DNA of 64,000 nt from DRPN01 sp964599235 (GTDB lineage Bacteria; Bacteroidota; Bacteroidia; Bacteroidales; VadinHA17). The translations under genes and the position numbers were made by a program. The stretch lies in the NCBI GenBank assembly GCA_964599235.1, contig CAZRDX010000046.1, positions 62,001 to 126,000 on the forward strand, given 5' to 3'. This document shows positions 52,557 to 61,137 of this stretch, piece after piece (the stretch's first letter is position 1; each line of letters begins with the position of its first letter). The notes under the pieces were generated by a model. The model did no database searches, was not told the DNA's origin, and saw only the letters and a program-made list of their open reading frames with translations.

Positions 52557-53138
52557 CTACAACACCTTCAAAGCTTCTTTGACGATCCCCTCGACAGGCA
52601 GGGTCGGATCGTCCCTGATGATCTTTTCCACCACCTTTTTCACCCGGCTTTTCGGGAAGCCCAACGTCACCAATGCTGATAACGATTCTTCCAGGATGCT
52701 ATTGTCCTGCATCACCAAAATTTCCCCTTCAGCAGCGACCTTCCCCACCTTGTCGCGCAGATCGACGATCACCCGCTGGGCCGTCTTGGCCCCGATGCCT
52801 TTGATACCCTGCAGAAGAGCCACGTTCTCCGTGACAATGGCCTGCCGCAGCTCATCAGGCACCAACGAGGAAAGGATCAGACGGGCCGTGTTGGCACCAA
52901 TGCCTGAGACACTTAACAACTGCCGGAACAATTCCCGCTCGGAACGGTCGTAAAAACCGAACAACAAATGTGCATCCTCACGGATCACATGATGCACGAA
53001 AAGAAGCACCTCCTCTTTTTCCTTGATGTGCGTGTAGGTGGTCAGGGAGATGTGCAGGTGAAACCCTACAGCACCGGCCTCCAACACCACATAGGTAGGC
53101 GCCAGGTCGGTGATCTTGCCCTTGAGATATTCAAACAT
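52557..53138 (-). CDS. ruvA: Holliday junction DNA helicase subunit RuvA
   Basis: A 193-residue protein: OB-fold domain I ('MFEYLKGKITDLAPTYVVLEAGAVGFHLHI' region), helix-hairpin-helix domain II with 'LLSVSGIGANTARLILSSL' and 'LLQGIKGIGAKTAQRVIVDLRDK', and the small domain III that contacts RuvB ('ALVTLGFPKSRVKKVVEKI'). It binds four-way junctions and loads RuvB. It lies 20 bases upstream of sprA and 48 after pdxA, all on one strand. Confidence 0.96.
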   Translation of the reverse strand: MFEYLKGKITDLAPTYVVLEAGAVGFHLHISLTTYTHIKEKEEVLLFVHHVIREDAHLLFGFYDRSERELFRQLLSVSGIGANTARLILSSLVPDELRQAIVTENVALLQGIKGIGAKTAQRVIVDLRDKVGKVAAEGEILVMQDNSILEESLSALVTLGFPKSRVKKVVEKIIRDDPTLPVEGIVKEALKVL

Positions 53139-53186
53139 GCCAGGTCAGATAGGTTCAGCTTAGGGTCATGGTGAGCATTGTTTGCG

Positions 53187-54242
53187 TCAGCCCTCCTCTT
53201 CTTCTTCACGCTTCAGTGCGTCCGCCGTCAGTTCCTCGTGCTGCTTCCTGTTACGGAAAATGTCGAGTGCCAGATAAAGAGCCTGACGGAAAGAGTCGGG
53301 CGAGGCTTTTCCTTTTCCGGCCAACTCATAGGCCGTACCGTGATCAGGCGACGTCCGGACCACCGGCAGGCCGGCAGTGAAGTTGACCCCCCGGTCAAAA
53401 CAGATCGACTTGAAAGGAGCCAGCCCCTGATCATGGTACATCGCCAGTACCGCATCAAAGCGGGCAAAATCACCCGCACCAAAGAAACCATCGGCAGGAT
53501 AGGGCCCAAAGACCAGCCTGTTCTCTTCCCGCAACCGCTTGATGGCAGGGATGATCTGTTCCTCCTCTTCTTTACCCAGCAGACCACTCTCGCCGGCATG
53601 CGGATTGAGCCCCAGCACCGCGATACGCGGTTTGCGGATGCCAAAATCCTGCATCAGCGATTCTTCCAACGTACGGGCCTTGGCATACACTTTCCCCGCC
53701 GTGATCTGCTCCGGCACCTCGGCCACAGGCAGATGCGTCGTCACCAGTGCCACACGCAACCGCTCCCCCACCATCATCATGAGACTGTCCCCCGTCTCAC
53801 CGAACGATTGCTCAATGTATTCCGTGTGCCCGGGAAAGGGAAACTCCTCCGAATGGATCGTGGCCTTGTTCACCGGCGCCGTCACCAGCACATCGATCAG
53901 ATTGTCCTGCAGATCGGCAATGGCCCGCTGCAGAGCCGCCAGAGCCGCCTCACCCGCCTCCCGCGACGGCTTGCCCAGATCCACACGGATGTCATCCCTC
54001 ACACAATTGATGATGTTGGCCCGGCGCGGATTGGCTTCCGTGGCCGAACGAATGTGATTAAGACTGAAATTGTTGATATTCAATACCTTCCTGTGATAAG
54101 CCGCCACCTTGGGCGAACCGTACACAATGGGTGTGCACAGCTCCAGGATACGGTTGTCCAGCAACGTCTTGATGATCACCTCATAGCTGATACCATTGAT
54201 ATCGCCGTGGGTGATCCCTACCTTGATCTTCTTCTCAGCCAT
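53187..54242 (-). CDS. pdxA: 4-hydroxythreonine-4-phosphate dehydrogenase
   Basis: A 351-residue enzyme of pyridoxal-phosphate synthesis (DXP-dependent route). Seen: 'VGITHGDINGISYEVI', 'VTAPVNKATIHSEEFPFPGHTEYI' with a metal-site His, 'LVTTHLPVAEVPEQIT', 'VLGLNPHAGESGLLGKEE', 'GPYPADGFFGAG' and 'AMYHDQGLAPFKSICFDRGVNFTAGLP' (blocks). DXP reductoisomerase (dxr), which uses the same precursor, is encoded 4.5 kb upstream. Start 54242 is standard; it lies 21 bases after the aminopeptidase stop. Confidence 0.96.
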   Translation of the reverse strand: MAEKKIKVGITHGDINGISYEVIIKTLLDNRILELCTPIVYGSPKVAAYHRKVLNINNFSLNHIRSATEANPRRANIINCVRDDIRVDLGKPSREAGEAALAALQRAIADLQDNLIDVLVTAPVNKATIHSEEFPFPGHTEYIEQSFGETGDSLMMMVGERLRVALVTTHLPVAEVPEQITAGKVYAKARTLEESLMQDFGIRKPRIAVLGLNPHAGESGLLGKEEEEQIIPAIKRLREENRLVFGPYPADGFFGAGDFARFDAVLAMYHDQGLAPFKSICFDRGVNFTAGLPVVRTSPDHGTAYELAGKGKASPDSFRQALYLALDIFRNRKQHEELTADALKREEEEEG

Positions 54243-54263
54243 GGTTCCCGTCGTTTTGCTCAG

Positions 54264-55727
54264 TTATGCTTCCTCTTTCCCGCAACGGTGACACAACAGG
54301 TCATACAGCAGCCGTACCCCTACACCGGTGCCGCCTTTCCCGCGGTACGAGTTGTCGGCAAGGACAAATGCCGGCCCGGCAATATCCAGATGGATGTAAG
54401 GATAACCGGTAAAATGTTCCAGGAACTTGCCGGCCGTAATGGCCCCTGCCTCCCGTCCGCCGATGTTCTTCATGTCGGCAATATCCGATTTGAGCAGCTC
54501 TTTGTATTCATCCCAGAAAGGGAATCGTACCACCCTTTCCCAGACACGCATCCCGCTCTCTTCCAGCGCCCGGAAGTCTTCTTCCGGAGCATGGCCCATG
54601 CCTACGATCCCGTATTTCCCGATCGCCACGGCGGCAGCCCCCGTGAGGGTGGAGAGCTCCACCACCAGCTCAGGATCGAATTGACGGGCATAGGCCAGGG
54701 CATCGGCAAGGATCATCCTTCCTTCGGCATCGGTGTTGAGCACCTCCACCGTGGTACCGTCGTACATCGTCACCACATCACCCGGTGTGTAGGCATTGCC
54801 GTCGGGACGGTTGTCGGTGGCCGGCACCAGGGCAATGACATGACAAGGCACCCGGTTGGCGGCCAGAGCATACATCGCCGCCCCCACAGCCGCAGCCCCA
54901 GCCATGTCCGACTTCATCTGATCCATGCTGTCCTTGGTGGGCTTCAGGCTCAGTCCCCCCGTGTCGAAGACCACTCCCTTGCCTACCAGCACGACAGGCC
55001 GCTCGTTCACCGCATCCTCAGGCTTCCACTCCATCACGGTGAAGGTGGGCGGATCGACACTGCCACGGTTGACGGCCAGCAGCCCCCCCATCCGCATCGC
55101 CTCGATCTTCTGCTTATGGAACACCTCGACCGAAAATCCGGCCTCCCCTCCCAGCTCCTCGAACGACTCGGCCAGACGAACTGCATTGAGCCACGACACC
55201 GGCTCGTTCACCAGATCACGGGCATACCCTACCGCATGCACCACCGTCGCCAGCTCCTGTAAACGCTCCTCTCCCACAGCGGGAGATACCACCGTCACCT
55301 CTTGCAGCCTCACCTGCTCCTCACCCTCCCCATTGGAGGTACGGTACTTGTCAAAACGGTATGCACTCAGCAAAAGCCCTTCCAGAAGCGCCAAAAGAAA
55401 AGACGGCTCTTCCTGCCTGTCGACAAGCCGGACCTTTTCCTCCCCGAAGGAGGTGATCTCCTTCATGATCCGGTAGGCCGTATCACGCAACCGTTCCGCC
55501 TTCTCCCAAACACTCCCTTTCGAGGGCACTACCACTCCCCACAGACGGTGATCATAACGGTTCAGAGTGACCCAAGAGGTCTTCTCCCCTTCCAGATGCC
55601 GGACAACGAAACTCTTCTCCTTCTCATCCTGCAAAAAGGCGAACAAGGCCTCTCGGTCGGCTGCCAGGACTATTGTGGATGAACCTTTCTCATCCCGGCC
55701 GGAGGGAACGATCCTGATATCCTGCAT
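54264..55727 (-). CDS. M17 leucyl aminopeptidase family protein
   Basis: A 487-residue cytoplasmic metallopeptidase. The ATG at 55727 is chosen; the longer frame runs through the preceding terminator. The divergent N-terminal domain is followed by the catalytic domain with 'LVGKGVVFDTGGLSLKPTKDSMDQMKSDMAG' (Lys/Asp metal ligands, in blocks), the family signature 'NTDAEGRMILADAL', 'LTGAAAVAIGKYGIVGMG', and 'AGPAFVLADNSYRGKGGTGVGVRLL' at the end. It removes N-terminal residues from peptides as a hexamer. It is separated from the upstream DUF4837 gene by a terminator and heads the pepA-pdxA-ruvA-sprA strand. Confidence 0.93.
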   Translation of the reverse strand: MQDIRIVPSGRDEKGSSTIVLAADREALFAFLQDEKEKSFVVRHLEGEKTSWVTLNRYDHRLWGVVVPSKGSVWEKAERLRDTAYRIMKEITSFGEEKVRLVDRQEEPSFLLALLEGLLLSAYRFDKYRTSNGEGEEQVRLQEVTVVSPAVGEERLQELATVVHAVGYARDLVNEPVSWLNAVRLAESFEELGGEAGFSVEVFHKQKIEAMRMGGLLAVNRGSVDPPTFTVMEWKPEDAVNERPVVLVGKGVVFDTGGLSLKPTKDSMDQMKSDMAGAAAVGAAMYALAANRVPCHVIALVPATDNRPDGNAYTPGDVVTMYDGTTVEVLNTDAEGRMILADALAYARQFDPELVVELSTLTGAAAVAIGKYGIVGMGHAPEEDFRALEESGMRVWERVVRFPFWDEYKELLKSDIADMKNIGGREAGAITAGKFLEHFTGYPYIHLDIAGPAFVLADNSYRGKGGTGVGVRLLYDLLCHRCGKEEA

Positions 55728-55757
55728 GACTTCGATCCTTTTGTGTCGTACAAAGGT

Positions 55758-55794
55758 AAAAAAAAAGCCACTCCCCGTCAGCATGGGAAGCGGC
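55758..55794 (-). terminator. Rho-independent terminator after the DUF4837 gene
   Basis: On the minus strand GCCGCTTCCC pairs with GGGGAGTGGC (two G-T wobbles, 8-base loop) and nine Ts follow. Confidence 0.85.
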
Positions 55795-55818
55795 ATTGCG
55801 CTTTTTCGTCAACCCTGT

Positions 55819-56838
55819 TTACTTTTTCTCCGGAGGCACGATCTTCAGCGACTGGACGATGCTCTCCACCTGCCTCATCAGCTCGCGTTTCTTCTGCCCG
55901 GGAGCATACACATAACCGTCCACCGTCACCACGCGCTGCCGCGCCTCATCCACAGTGGTCAGACTCACAAAAGGACCTCCCATGAAACCGTTCTCCAGTT
56001 TCCACAACCCCCGCATCTCCGCGAAATATTGTCCGTCCTTCTTAAAAGTGCGGAAATCTGGCGTGATCTGCCGTTCCGTGGCCATATAGGTTCCCTCGAT
56101 CTGGCCGTGGACGTATTTTTTCAGGACACGATCGCGGATATCCATCAGACTGTCCACATTGAAGATCTTTTCCGAACGGTAAGGATAAGTGTATATCAGG
56201 ATACCCTGGCTGGTCTGGGGGGTCTCACTCGAGATCCATGCAAAATCGGCCGAATCCACATCCAGGGTGTATCCTTTCGGGATATCGAGGAGGATGTGAT
56301 ATTTTTCCTTCACCTTGTTGTAGACATCGGTAGCAAGATAATGCTTGTAGTAGTCGATGATCCTCTTTTTCTCCATGTCGTTGATGCGCTTCACCAGTTC
56401 GTCCCCTCCCTCATGCAGAGCTTTGGCCATCTCCTGCACGTTGGGGGCCTGGATGGTGATCAGCAGCTGGGGCGTGGCCCAGCGGTCATGCGACACCAGC
56501 AACCTGGGCTCTTTGAATTGACTGCCTGTCTGCATGATCAGGATGTTCCGGTGCGTGTGGAACATCTTGTCGAAGTTGCCCGGCGTGATGTGCAACACGT
56601 TGAACATCGGCTCCGGCTGCGGCAGAAAAGGCACCTCCTGTGAGAAAAGCTTACGCAGGGTATCGCCGGCAGGGCTGTTCCACACATGGTCCGGCGCCAC
56701 CACCAGCACCTCCCCGGCAGACCCCGAGATCTTCGGGCGCAACACTTCCCCCTGCTTCATCTTGCATCCGGCAACGCCCACTGCCAGAAACACCATCAGG
56801 ACATAGGCCAAACGTTTCATCATTTTTTCTTTTTTCAT
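55819..56838 (-). CDS. DUF4837 family lipoprotein
   Basis: A 339-residue lipoprotein with a leader 'RLAYVLMVFLAVGVAGC' (Cys25; start 56838, or Met codons at 56823/56820). The family is restricted to Bacteroidota and has unknown function. Conserved parts include 'ISGSAGEVLVVAPDHVWNSPAGDTLRKLF', 'LPQPEPMFNVLHI', 'HRNILIMQTG', 'HDRWATPQLLITIQAP', 'DIPKGYTLDVDSADFAWISSETPQTSQGILIYTYPY' and 'GLWKLENGFMGGPFVSL' (separate blocks). The pattern resembles an outer-membrane-facing periplasmic protein rather than an enzyme. It lies between tatA and the M17 peptidase gene, all on one strand. Confidence 0.88.
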   Translation of the reverse strand: MKKEKMMKRLAYVLMVFLAVGVAGCKMKQGEVLRPKISGSAGEVLVVAPDHVWNSPAGDTLRKLFSQEVPFLPQPEPMFNVLHITPGNFDKMFHTHRNILIMQTGSQFKEPRLLVSHDRWATPQLLITIQAPNVQEMAKALHEGGDELVKRINDMEKKRIIDYYKHYLATDVYNKVKEKYHILLDIPKGYTLDVDSADFAWISSETPQTSQGILIYTYPYRSEKIFNVDSLMDIRDRVLKKYVHGQIEGTYMATERQITPDFRTFKKDGQYFAEMRGLWKLENGFMGGPFVSLTTVDEARQRVVTVDGYVYAPGQKKRELMRQVESIVQSLKIVPPEKK

Positions 56839-56943
56839 TCACATTCCGCCCCTCCATAGGGCATACCCCGCCGCTGCGGGTACAAAAACTGTGCCTGACA
56901 TCCTGTTTTCAGGGAAAATGAGACTGAACGATCCATCAGGGGT

Positions 56944-57150
56944 TCAGGAAGCCTTCGCATTCCCCTCGCTCTTGCCTTCCTGCGGCTTGGGATCCTCTTT
57001 CGTGGCCTTTTTGAACTCTTTCAAGCCCTGGCCTAGACCCCGCATCAGCTCGGGGATCTTCCGACCACCGAACAATAACACCACTATCAAAACGATCAAA
57101 ACGATCTCCGTAGGACCAAACATCCCTGCCAAAACCAGATCAAGTGTCAT
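56944..57150 (-). CDS. tatA: Sec-independent translocase subunit TatA/TatE
   Basis: A 68-residue protein with one N-terminal membrane helix ('EIVLIVLIVVLLFGGRKIPE'), the family FG motif before an amphipathic helix ('LMRGLGQGLKEFKKATKE'), and a Lys/Glu-rich tail. TatA oligomers form the pore for folded proteins carrying a twin-arginine leader. TatC is not in the window. Its presence supports the possibility that AmrS at 23541 uses this route. A TAACTTTG -7-like site lies 27-34 bases upstream (57177-57184). Confidence 0.95.
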   Translation of the reverse strand: MTLDLVLAGMFGPTEIVLIVLIVVLLFGGRKIPELMRGLGQGLKEFKKATKEDPKPQEGKSEGNAKAS

Positions 57151-57216
57151 AATTTGCGCTTTTTCGTATTACAAAACAAAGTTACTCATTATTTAACAAA
57201 ACCTGTCCCCTCCCTC

Positions 57217-58542
57217 CTATTTATGGAAAAGACGGATGACATCGTTACCATTGGCGTACAACAGCAGGAGCAGGAGGAAGATCATGCCGGCGATCTGGGC
57301 ATATTCCAGGAACTTCTCGCTGGGCTTGCGCCCGGTGATCATCTCGTAAAGGATGAACAGAACATGCCCTCCGTCCAGCGCGGGAATGGGCAACAGGTTC
57401 ATGATCGCCAGGATGATCGAAAGAAAAGCGGTCAGGTTCCAGAAAGAACGCCAGTCCCACTGTGTGGGGAAAATGCTCCCGATGGTGATGAAACCTCCCA
57501 GCGACTCGTATGCCTTGGTCTCGGGCTGAAAGATCAGTTTCAGTTGCTTCAGGTAATCGCCCGTGGTCTTAATGCCTTTGCGTATCCCCGCCGGGATGGA
57601 CTCCAGGAGAGAATAGTCGATGTGCTTGTACTGAAAGACATGCGAGAAATCGGTCGTCACACCGATCATCCCCTCGGGGGTCAGCTGCACCGGCACCTGC
57701 AACAGCAGCGAATCCCGCTCCACGGTGAGCACCACCTCCTGCCCCTTATGATCGAGCAGGTACTGCCTGAACTCATCGTAATAGGCAAAACGGTTGCTGT
57801 CCACCGCCACGATGCGGTCACCCTTCCTGAGACCCGCAGCCTTCCCCGGGGATCTCTTCGTGAACCCCCGGATGATGAAAGGATCAAAAGGCAACCGCGG
57901 CTGGATCACCCCCTGCCCCTTGAGAAGCTTGGGAAAAACACTGTCAGGCACCTGCACCACCACCGTCCGGCCGTCCCGCTCCACCGTCAGGGTACGGGCA
58001 TGATTGAGCACGATCTCCGGAAGGATCATGTTGAAATTCTCCACCCGCTCCGAGTCGACCGCGATGATCTTGTCACCGTTGCGCAAACCCATCTCCCGGC
58101 CTACCTCATCCACCACAATGCCGTATTTGACGCTTTCGACGGGAAGATAATCTTCCCCCCAGGTGTATATCACAGCAATGTAGATCACAAAGGCCAGAAG
58201 GAAATTGACCAGAATGCCTCCCAGCATGATCAGAAGCCGCTGCCAGGCCGGCTTGGCCCTGAACTCCCACGGCTGAGGCGGCTTCTTCATCTGCTCGCGG
58301 TCCATCGACTCATCGATCATCCCCGCGATCTTCACATACCCCCCCAGCGGCAACCACCCGATGCCGTATTCCGTTTCCCCTTTCTTGAATTTGAAAAGCG
58401 AAAAACCAGGATTGAAGAAGAGATAGAACTTCTCCACCCGTGTATGAAAAAGCTTGGCAAAGAAAAAATGCCCCAGCTCGTGCAGGATCACCAGGATCGA
58501 AAGGCTGAGAAGCAGTTGGGCAACTCGTATCAGTATCTCCAT
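57217..58542 (-). CDS. rseP: Site-2 metalloprotease RseP
   Basis: A 441-residue inner-membrane zinc protease. The zinc motif HELGH is in the first helix ('SILVILHELGHFFFAKLF'), the third ligand in 'LPIPALDGGHVLFILYEM', and two PDZ-like domains lie between (about 120-300; 'GKAAGLRKGDRIVAVDSNRF'). It cuts transmembrane segments, for example of anti-sigma factors, after a first cleavage elsewhere. It follows dxr by 17 bases; the dxr-rseP pair is common in bacteria. Confidence 0.95.
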   Translation of the reverse strand: MEILIRVAQLLLSLSILVILHELGHFFFAKLFHTRVEKFYLFFNPGFSLFKFKKGETEYGIGWLPLGGYVKIAGMIDESMDREQMKKPPQPWEFRAKPAWQRLLIMLGGILVNFLLAFVIYIAVIYTWGEDYLPVESVKYGIVVDEVGREMGLRNGDKIIAVDSERVENFNMILPEIVLNHARTLTVERDGRTVVVQVPDSVFPKLLKGQGVIQPRLPFDPFIIRGFTKRSPGKAAGLRKGDRIVAVDSNRFAYYDEFRQYLLDHKGQEVVLTVERDSLLLQVPVQLTPEGMIGVTTDFSHVFQYKHIDYSLLESIPAGIRKGIKTTGDYLKQLKLIFQPETKAYESLGGFITIGSIFPTQWDWRSFWNLTAFLSIILAIMNLLPIPALDGGHVLFILYEMITGRKPSEKFLEYAQIAGMIFLLLLLLYANGNDVIRLFHK

Positions 58543-58559
58543 GGATCTCGTTCGGTTCG

Positions 58560-59732
58560 TTATGGTTTGATCAAAGCCTGTGCCACGCGTCGCGCCTCCC
58601 GGTCGGTCTCGAGCAGCTCCTCCAAGTCGGGATGGGTGAGGTAAGCCACCCGTTCCATGGTTTGTTCAATGATCTCCGGCATGTTCCGGAAACCGGTCCT
58701 CCCCTGCAGAAAAGCCTCTACCGCCACCTCGTTGGCCGCATTCAGGATACAGGGCATGTTGCCACCCCGTTCGAGCGCAGCATAAGCGAGCGCAAGATTA
58801 CGAAATTTTTTCTTATCCGCAGGCAGGAAAGTGAGCTCGGCAGGACGGCTCAGGTCCAGCCCTCCCCAGGGTGACTCCAGACGCTCAGGCCAGGAGAGCG
58901 CCAGCAGGATGGGCAACCGCATGTCCGGATCCCCCAGCTGCGCCTTCACCGAACCGTCACGAAACTGCACCATCGAGTGCACCACCGACTGGGGATGGAT
59001 CACCACCTCGATGGCCGAAGCCGGCATGTCGAACAACCACCGTGCCTCGATCACCTCGAAACCTTTGTTCATCAAGGAGGCCGAATCGATGGTGATCTTG
59101 CTGCCCATCTTCCAGTTGGGATGCTGCAGCGCCTCCCGAGGCGTCACCCCCTCCAGCTGTTCGGCAGGAGTGTGCAGGAAGGGCCCGCCCGAGGCGGTGA
59201 GGATGATCTTCTCCACCGACGACCTGCTTTCCCCCATCAGACACTGGAAAATGGCTGAATGTTCCGAATCCACGGGCAGGATGGTCACTCCCTTTTCCCG
59301 GGCTTTCCGCATCACCAGCTCCCCGGCCACTACGATGGTCTCTTTGTTGGCCAGGGCGATCTCCTTGCCTGCCTCCAGGGCGGTGAGGGTGGGCAGCAGG
59401 CCCGAGAAACCCACCAGCGCCACCACGGCCATCTCCGAAGCCGGATCACCCGCCACCGTCAGGATACCCTCCTCACCCGCCAGCACCTCTACCGGCAAGC
59501 CGGCCAGAGCCTCCTTCACTTCGCGGTATCGCCCCTTGTCACCGATGGCCACCTTCTGCGGGAGCAACTCCCGCGCCTGCTCGATCAGCAGACGATGGTT
59601 GCTGCCAGCCGTCAGACCCGTCACACGGAACCGCCGCCGATGCCTGCGCACCACCTCCAGCGTCTGCGTGCCGATCGAGCCCGTCGAGCCCAACACACAG
59701 ATCCTCTTCTCCCGCTCCTCGTAACGTGCCAT
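58560..59732 (-). CDS. dxr: 1-deoxy-D-xylulose-5-phosphate reductoisomerase
   Basis: A 390-residue enzyme of the MEP isoprenoid route, making MEP from DXP with NADPH. The start at 59732 (MARYEEREKRICVLGSTGSI) is used because NADPH-binding 'GSTGSIGTQTLEVVR' must be near the N-terminus. 'ALANKETIVVAGELV', 'PVDSEHSAIFQCL', 'LTASGGPFLHTP', 'NWKMGSKITIDSASLMNKGFEVIEA' (blocks) and 'HPQSVVHSMV' are conserved. It starts just after the M23 peptidase gene. Confidence 0.96.
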   Translation of the reverse strand: MARYEEREKRICVLGSTGSIGTQTLEVVRRHRRRFRVTGLTAGSNHRLLIEQARELLPQKVAIGDKGRYREVKEALAGLPVEVLAGEEGILTVAGDPASEMAVVALVGFSGLLPTLTALEAGKEIALANKETIVVAGELVMRKAREKGVTILPVDSEHSAIFQCLMGESRSSVEKIILTASGGPFLHTPAEQLEGVTPREALQHPNWKMGSKITIDSASLMNKGFEVIEARWLFDMPASAIEVVIHPQSVVHSMVQFRDGSVKAQLGDPDMRLPILLALSWPERLESPWGGLDLSRPAELTFLPADKKKFRNLALAYAALERGGNMPCILNAANEVAVEAFLQGRTGFRNMPEIIEQTMERVAYLTHPDLEELLETDREARRVAQALIKP

Positions 59733-59749
59733 CCTCTTTCCCCGCTTTC

Positions 59750-60613
59750 TCAGAAAACCACATATTTCTCCGCATCCAGCGGCTGGCCGTTGTACCACAG
59801 CTCAAAATGCAGGTGCGGACCGGTGGTGTACAGCTCGCCCGTCGTGCCGATGAGCGCGATGTCCTCGCCCGCCGTCACCACCGCACCGATCTTACGCAAC
59901 AAACGGCTGTTGTGCTTGTAGACAGAAATGAGATTGCCTGCATGCTGCAGGATGATCACATACCCCGTCTCCAGCGTCCAGCCTGTGAAGATCACCGTAC
60001 CGTCCAGCGTGGCATGCACCACATCGCCCGGACTGCCCACGATGTCGGTGGCAAAATGGCCGCGTGCCGGATCGAAATGGGCCGAGACGATCCCCTTCAC
60101 CGGCGGAAAAAATGCCATCTTGTACAGATCCACCTGCTGCATGCGGTGATCCTGCATCACGGAAAGATTGAACTCCTCCTCCGACTCGATCTGCTGCCGC
60201 AGCAGGGAATCTTCCGGCGAACGCGTGAAATCGATCTTGTCCACACTCACCACCGTGTCGGCATCGGTGGTGAAGTTGTCCGGCGTCTCCCCCGAAACGA
60301 TCTTTTGGATGTTCTGCAGGTACATGTCGCGCAGCTTGATCTCATGTTCCAGCGAATCGAGCAGGATGGCGTTGCGCACGATATCCTCACGCACCGTCAC
60401 GTCCGGATAACCCGGGATCAGCTCCCGCAGATCCGTGAAGGCGATCAGCAGCGAGACGATCACCACGATGCCCAGTATGAAAGAGAAAAGCACCGCCGTG
60501 AACCCCGCCCGCGTCACGCGTATGTTCCAGATCTCCTCGAACGTCTCTTCCCTCGAGAGGGTCAACCGCAGCTTCTCCGTCCAGCTTCTTTTCTTTTTCT
60601 TTTCTTCCTCCAT
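59750..60613 (-). CDS. Membrane-anchored M23 peptidase
   Basis: A 287-residue protein. A basic N-terminus, one membrane helix (about 36-58, 'AVLFSFILGIVVIVSLLIAF'), a helical periplasmic segment of ~110 residues and a C-terminal LytM/M23 domain. Zinc ligands are all present: 'GHFATDIVG' (H-x3-D) and 'GPHLHFELWYNG' (HxH). Such proteins cut peptidoglycan cross-links or activate other hydrolases in division; complete ligands here suggest an active enzyme. It is the first gene of the M23-dxr-rseP run and probably monocistronic or co-transcribed with dxr, 18 bases downstream. Confidence 0.93.
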   Translation of the reverse strand: MEEEKKKKRSWTEKLRLTLSREETFEEIWNIRVTRAGFTAVLFSFILGIVVIVSLLIAFTDLRELIPGYPDVTVREDIVRNAILLDSLEHEIKLRDMYLQNIQKIVSGETPDNFTTDADTVVSVDKIDFTRSPEDSLLRQQIESEEEFNLSVMQDHRMQQVDLYKMAFFPPVKGIVSAHFDPARGHFATDIVGSPGDVVHATLDGTVIFTGWTLETGYVIILQHAGNLISVYKHNSRLLRKIGAVVTAGEDIALIGTTGELYTTGPHLHFELWYNGQPLDAEKYVVF

Positions 60614-60735
60614 CCGTCAAGGAATTGTGAATGAACCAACAAACCTAAACAATTTTTCCAAGTAAAGATACACCCTCCAGCCGAAAAACCACTTCCCTCG
60701 ATCCAGGCCCGATCATAAAAAAAGAAACATAAATT

Positions 60736-60766
60736 TTTGTGTTTTCCCCAAAACCTCCTATCTTTG
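60736..60766 (+). promoter_or_regulatory. Promoter of the initiator tRNA gene
   Basis: TTTG (60736-60739, within TTTGTGTTTT), 19 bases, TATCTTTG (60759-60766). Transcription should start a few bases before the tRNA at 60780. It closely resembles the rimP operon promoter. Confidence 0.75.
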
Positions 60767-60779
60767 TGTTCCCAAACAT

Positions 60780-60851
<72 letters not shown>

Positions 60852-60856
60852 CAAAG

Positions 60857-60891
60857 AAAAAGCCCATCGATGAAATCGATCGGGCTTTTTT
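60857..60891 (+). terminator. Terminator directly after tRNA-fMet
   Basis: AAAAAGCCC and GGGCTTTTTT enclose an inner ATCGAT-GAA-ATCGAT stem; T-run at the end. It lies 5 bases after the tRNA. Confidence 0.85.
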
Positions 60892-60930
60892 CATGGCCCG
60901 GGCGCAAGCCCGCTTGCAGGACGGGACAGG

Positions 60931-60972
60931 GAAAAAGTCCGGCACCTTGCGCAGCAAGGTGGGCTTTTTCTT
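60931..60972 (+). terminator. Second terminator-like hairpin downstream of tRNA-fMet
   Basis: CACCTTGC-GCA-GCAAGGTG with A-run on the left and T-run (GGCTTTTTC) on the right. The outer stem has one mismatch. Confidence 0.65.
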
Positions 60973-61039
60973 TGTGAAGCTCTCCCCTACAGGTCCGTGA
61001 GTCCCGGCCTGCCGGGACGAACAATCCTGCCCCCGCTAC

Positions 61040-61078
61040 AAAGAAAAAGCCCGGCACTTCATGCCGGGCTTTTTCTTT
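61040..61078. terminator. Third hairpin, bidirectional terminator
   Basis: AAAGAAAAAGCCCGGCA and TGCCGGGCTTTTTCTTT pair without mismatch over 17 bp around a 5-base loop. It follows the second copy of the tRNA 3' end, and on the minus strand it lies 60 bases after the stop of the histidine kinase, so it may serve both directions. Confidence 0.88.
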
Positions 61079-61137
61079 CCCGCAGCGTTAAAACTCGTTT
61101 TTGGCGCCTCCACTTGCCGTGAGTTTTCCCAAAACTT

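Noticed and set aside
61025..61052. A second initiator tRNA
   Set aside because: Only the 3' end is present; the D-arm, anticodon arm and the 5' side of the T-stem and acceptor are missing.
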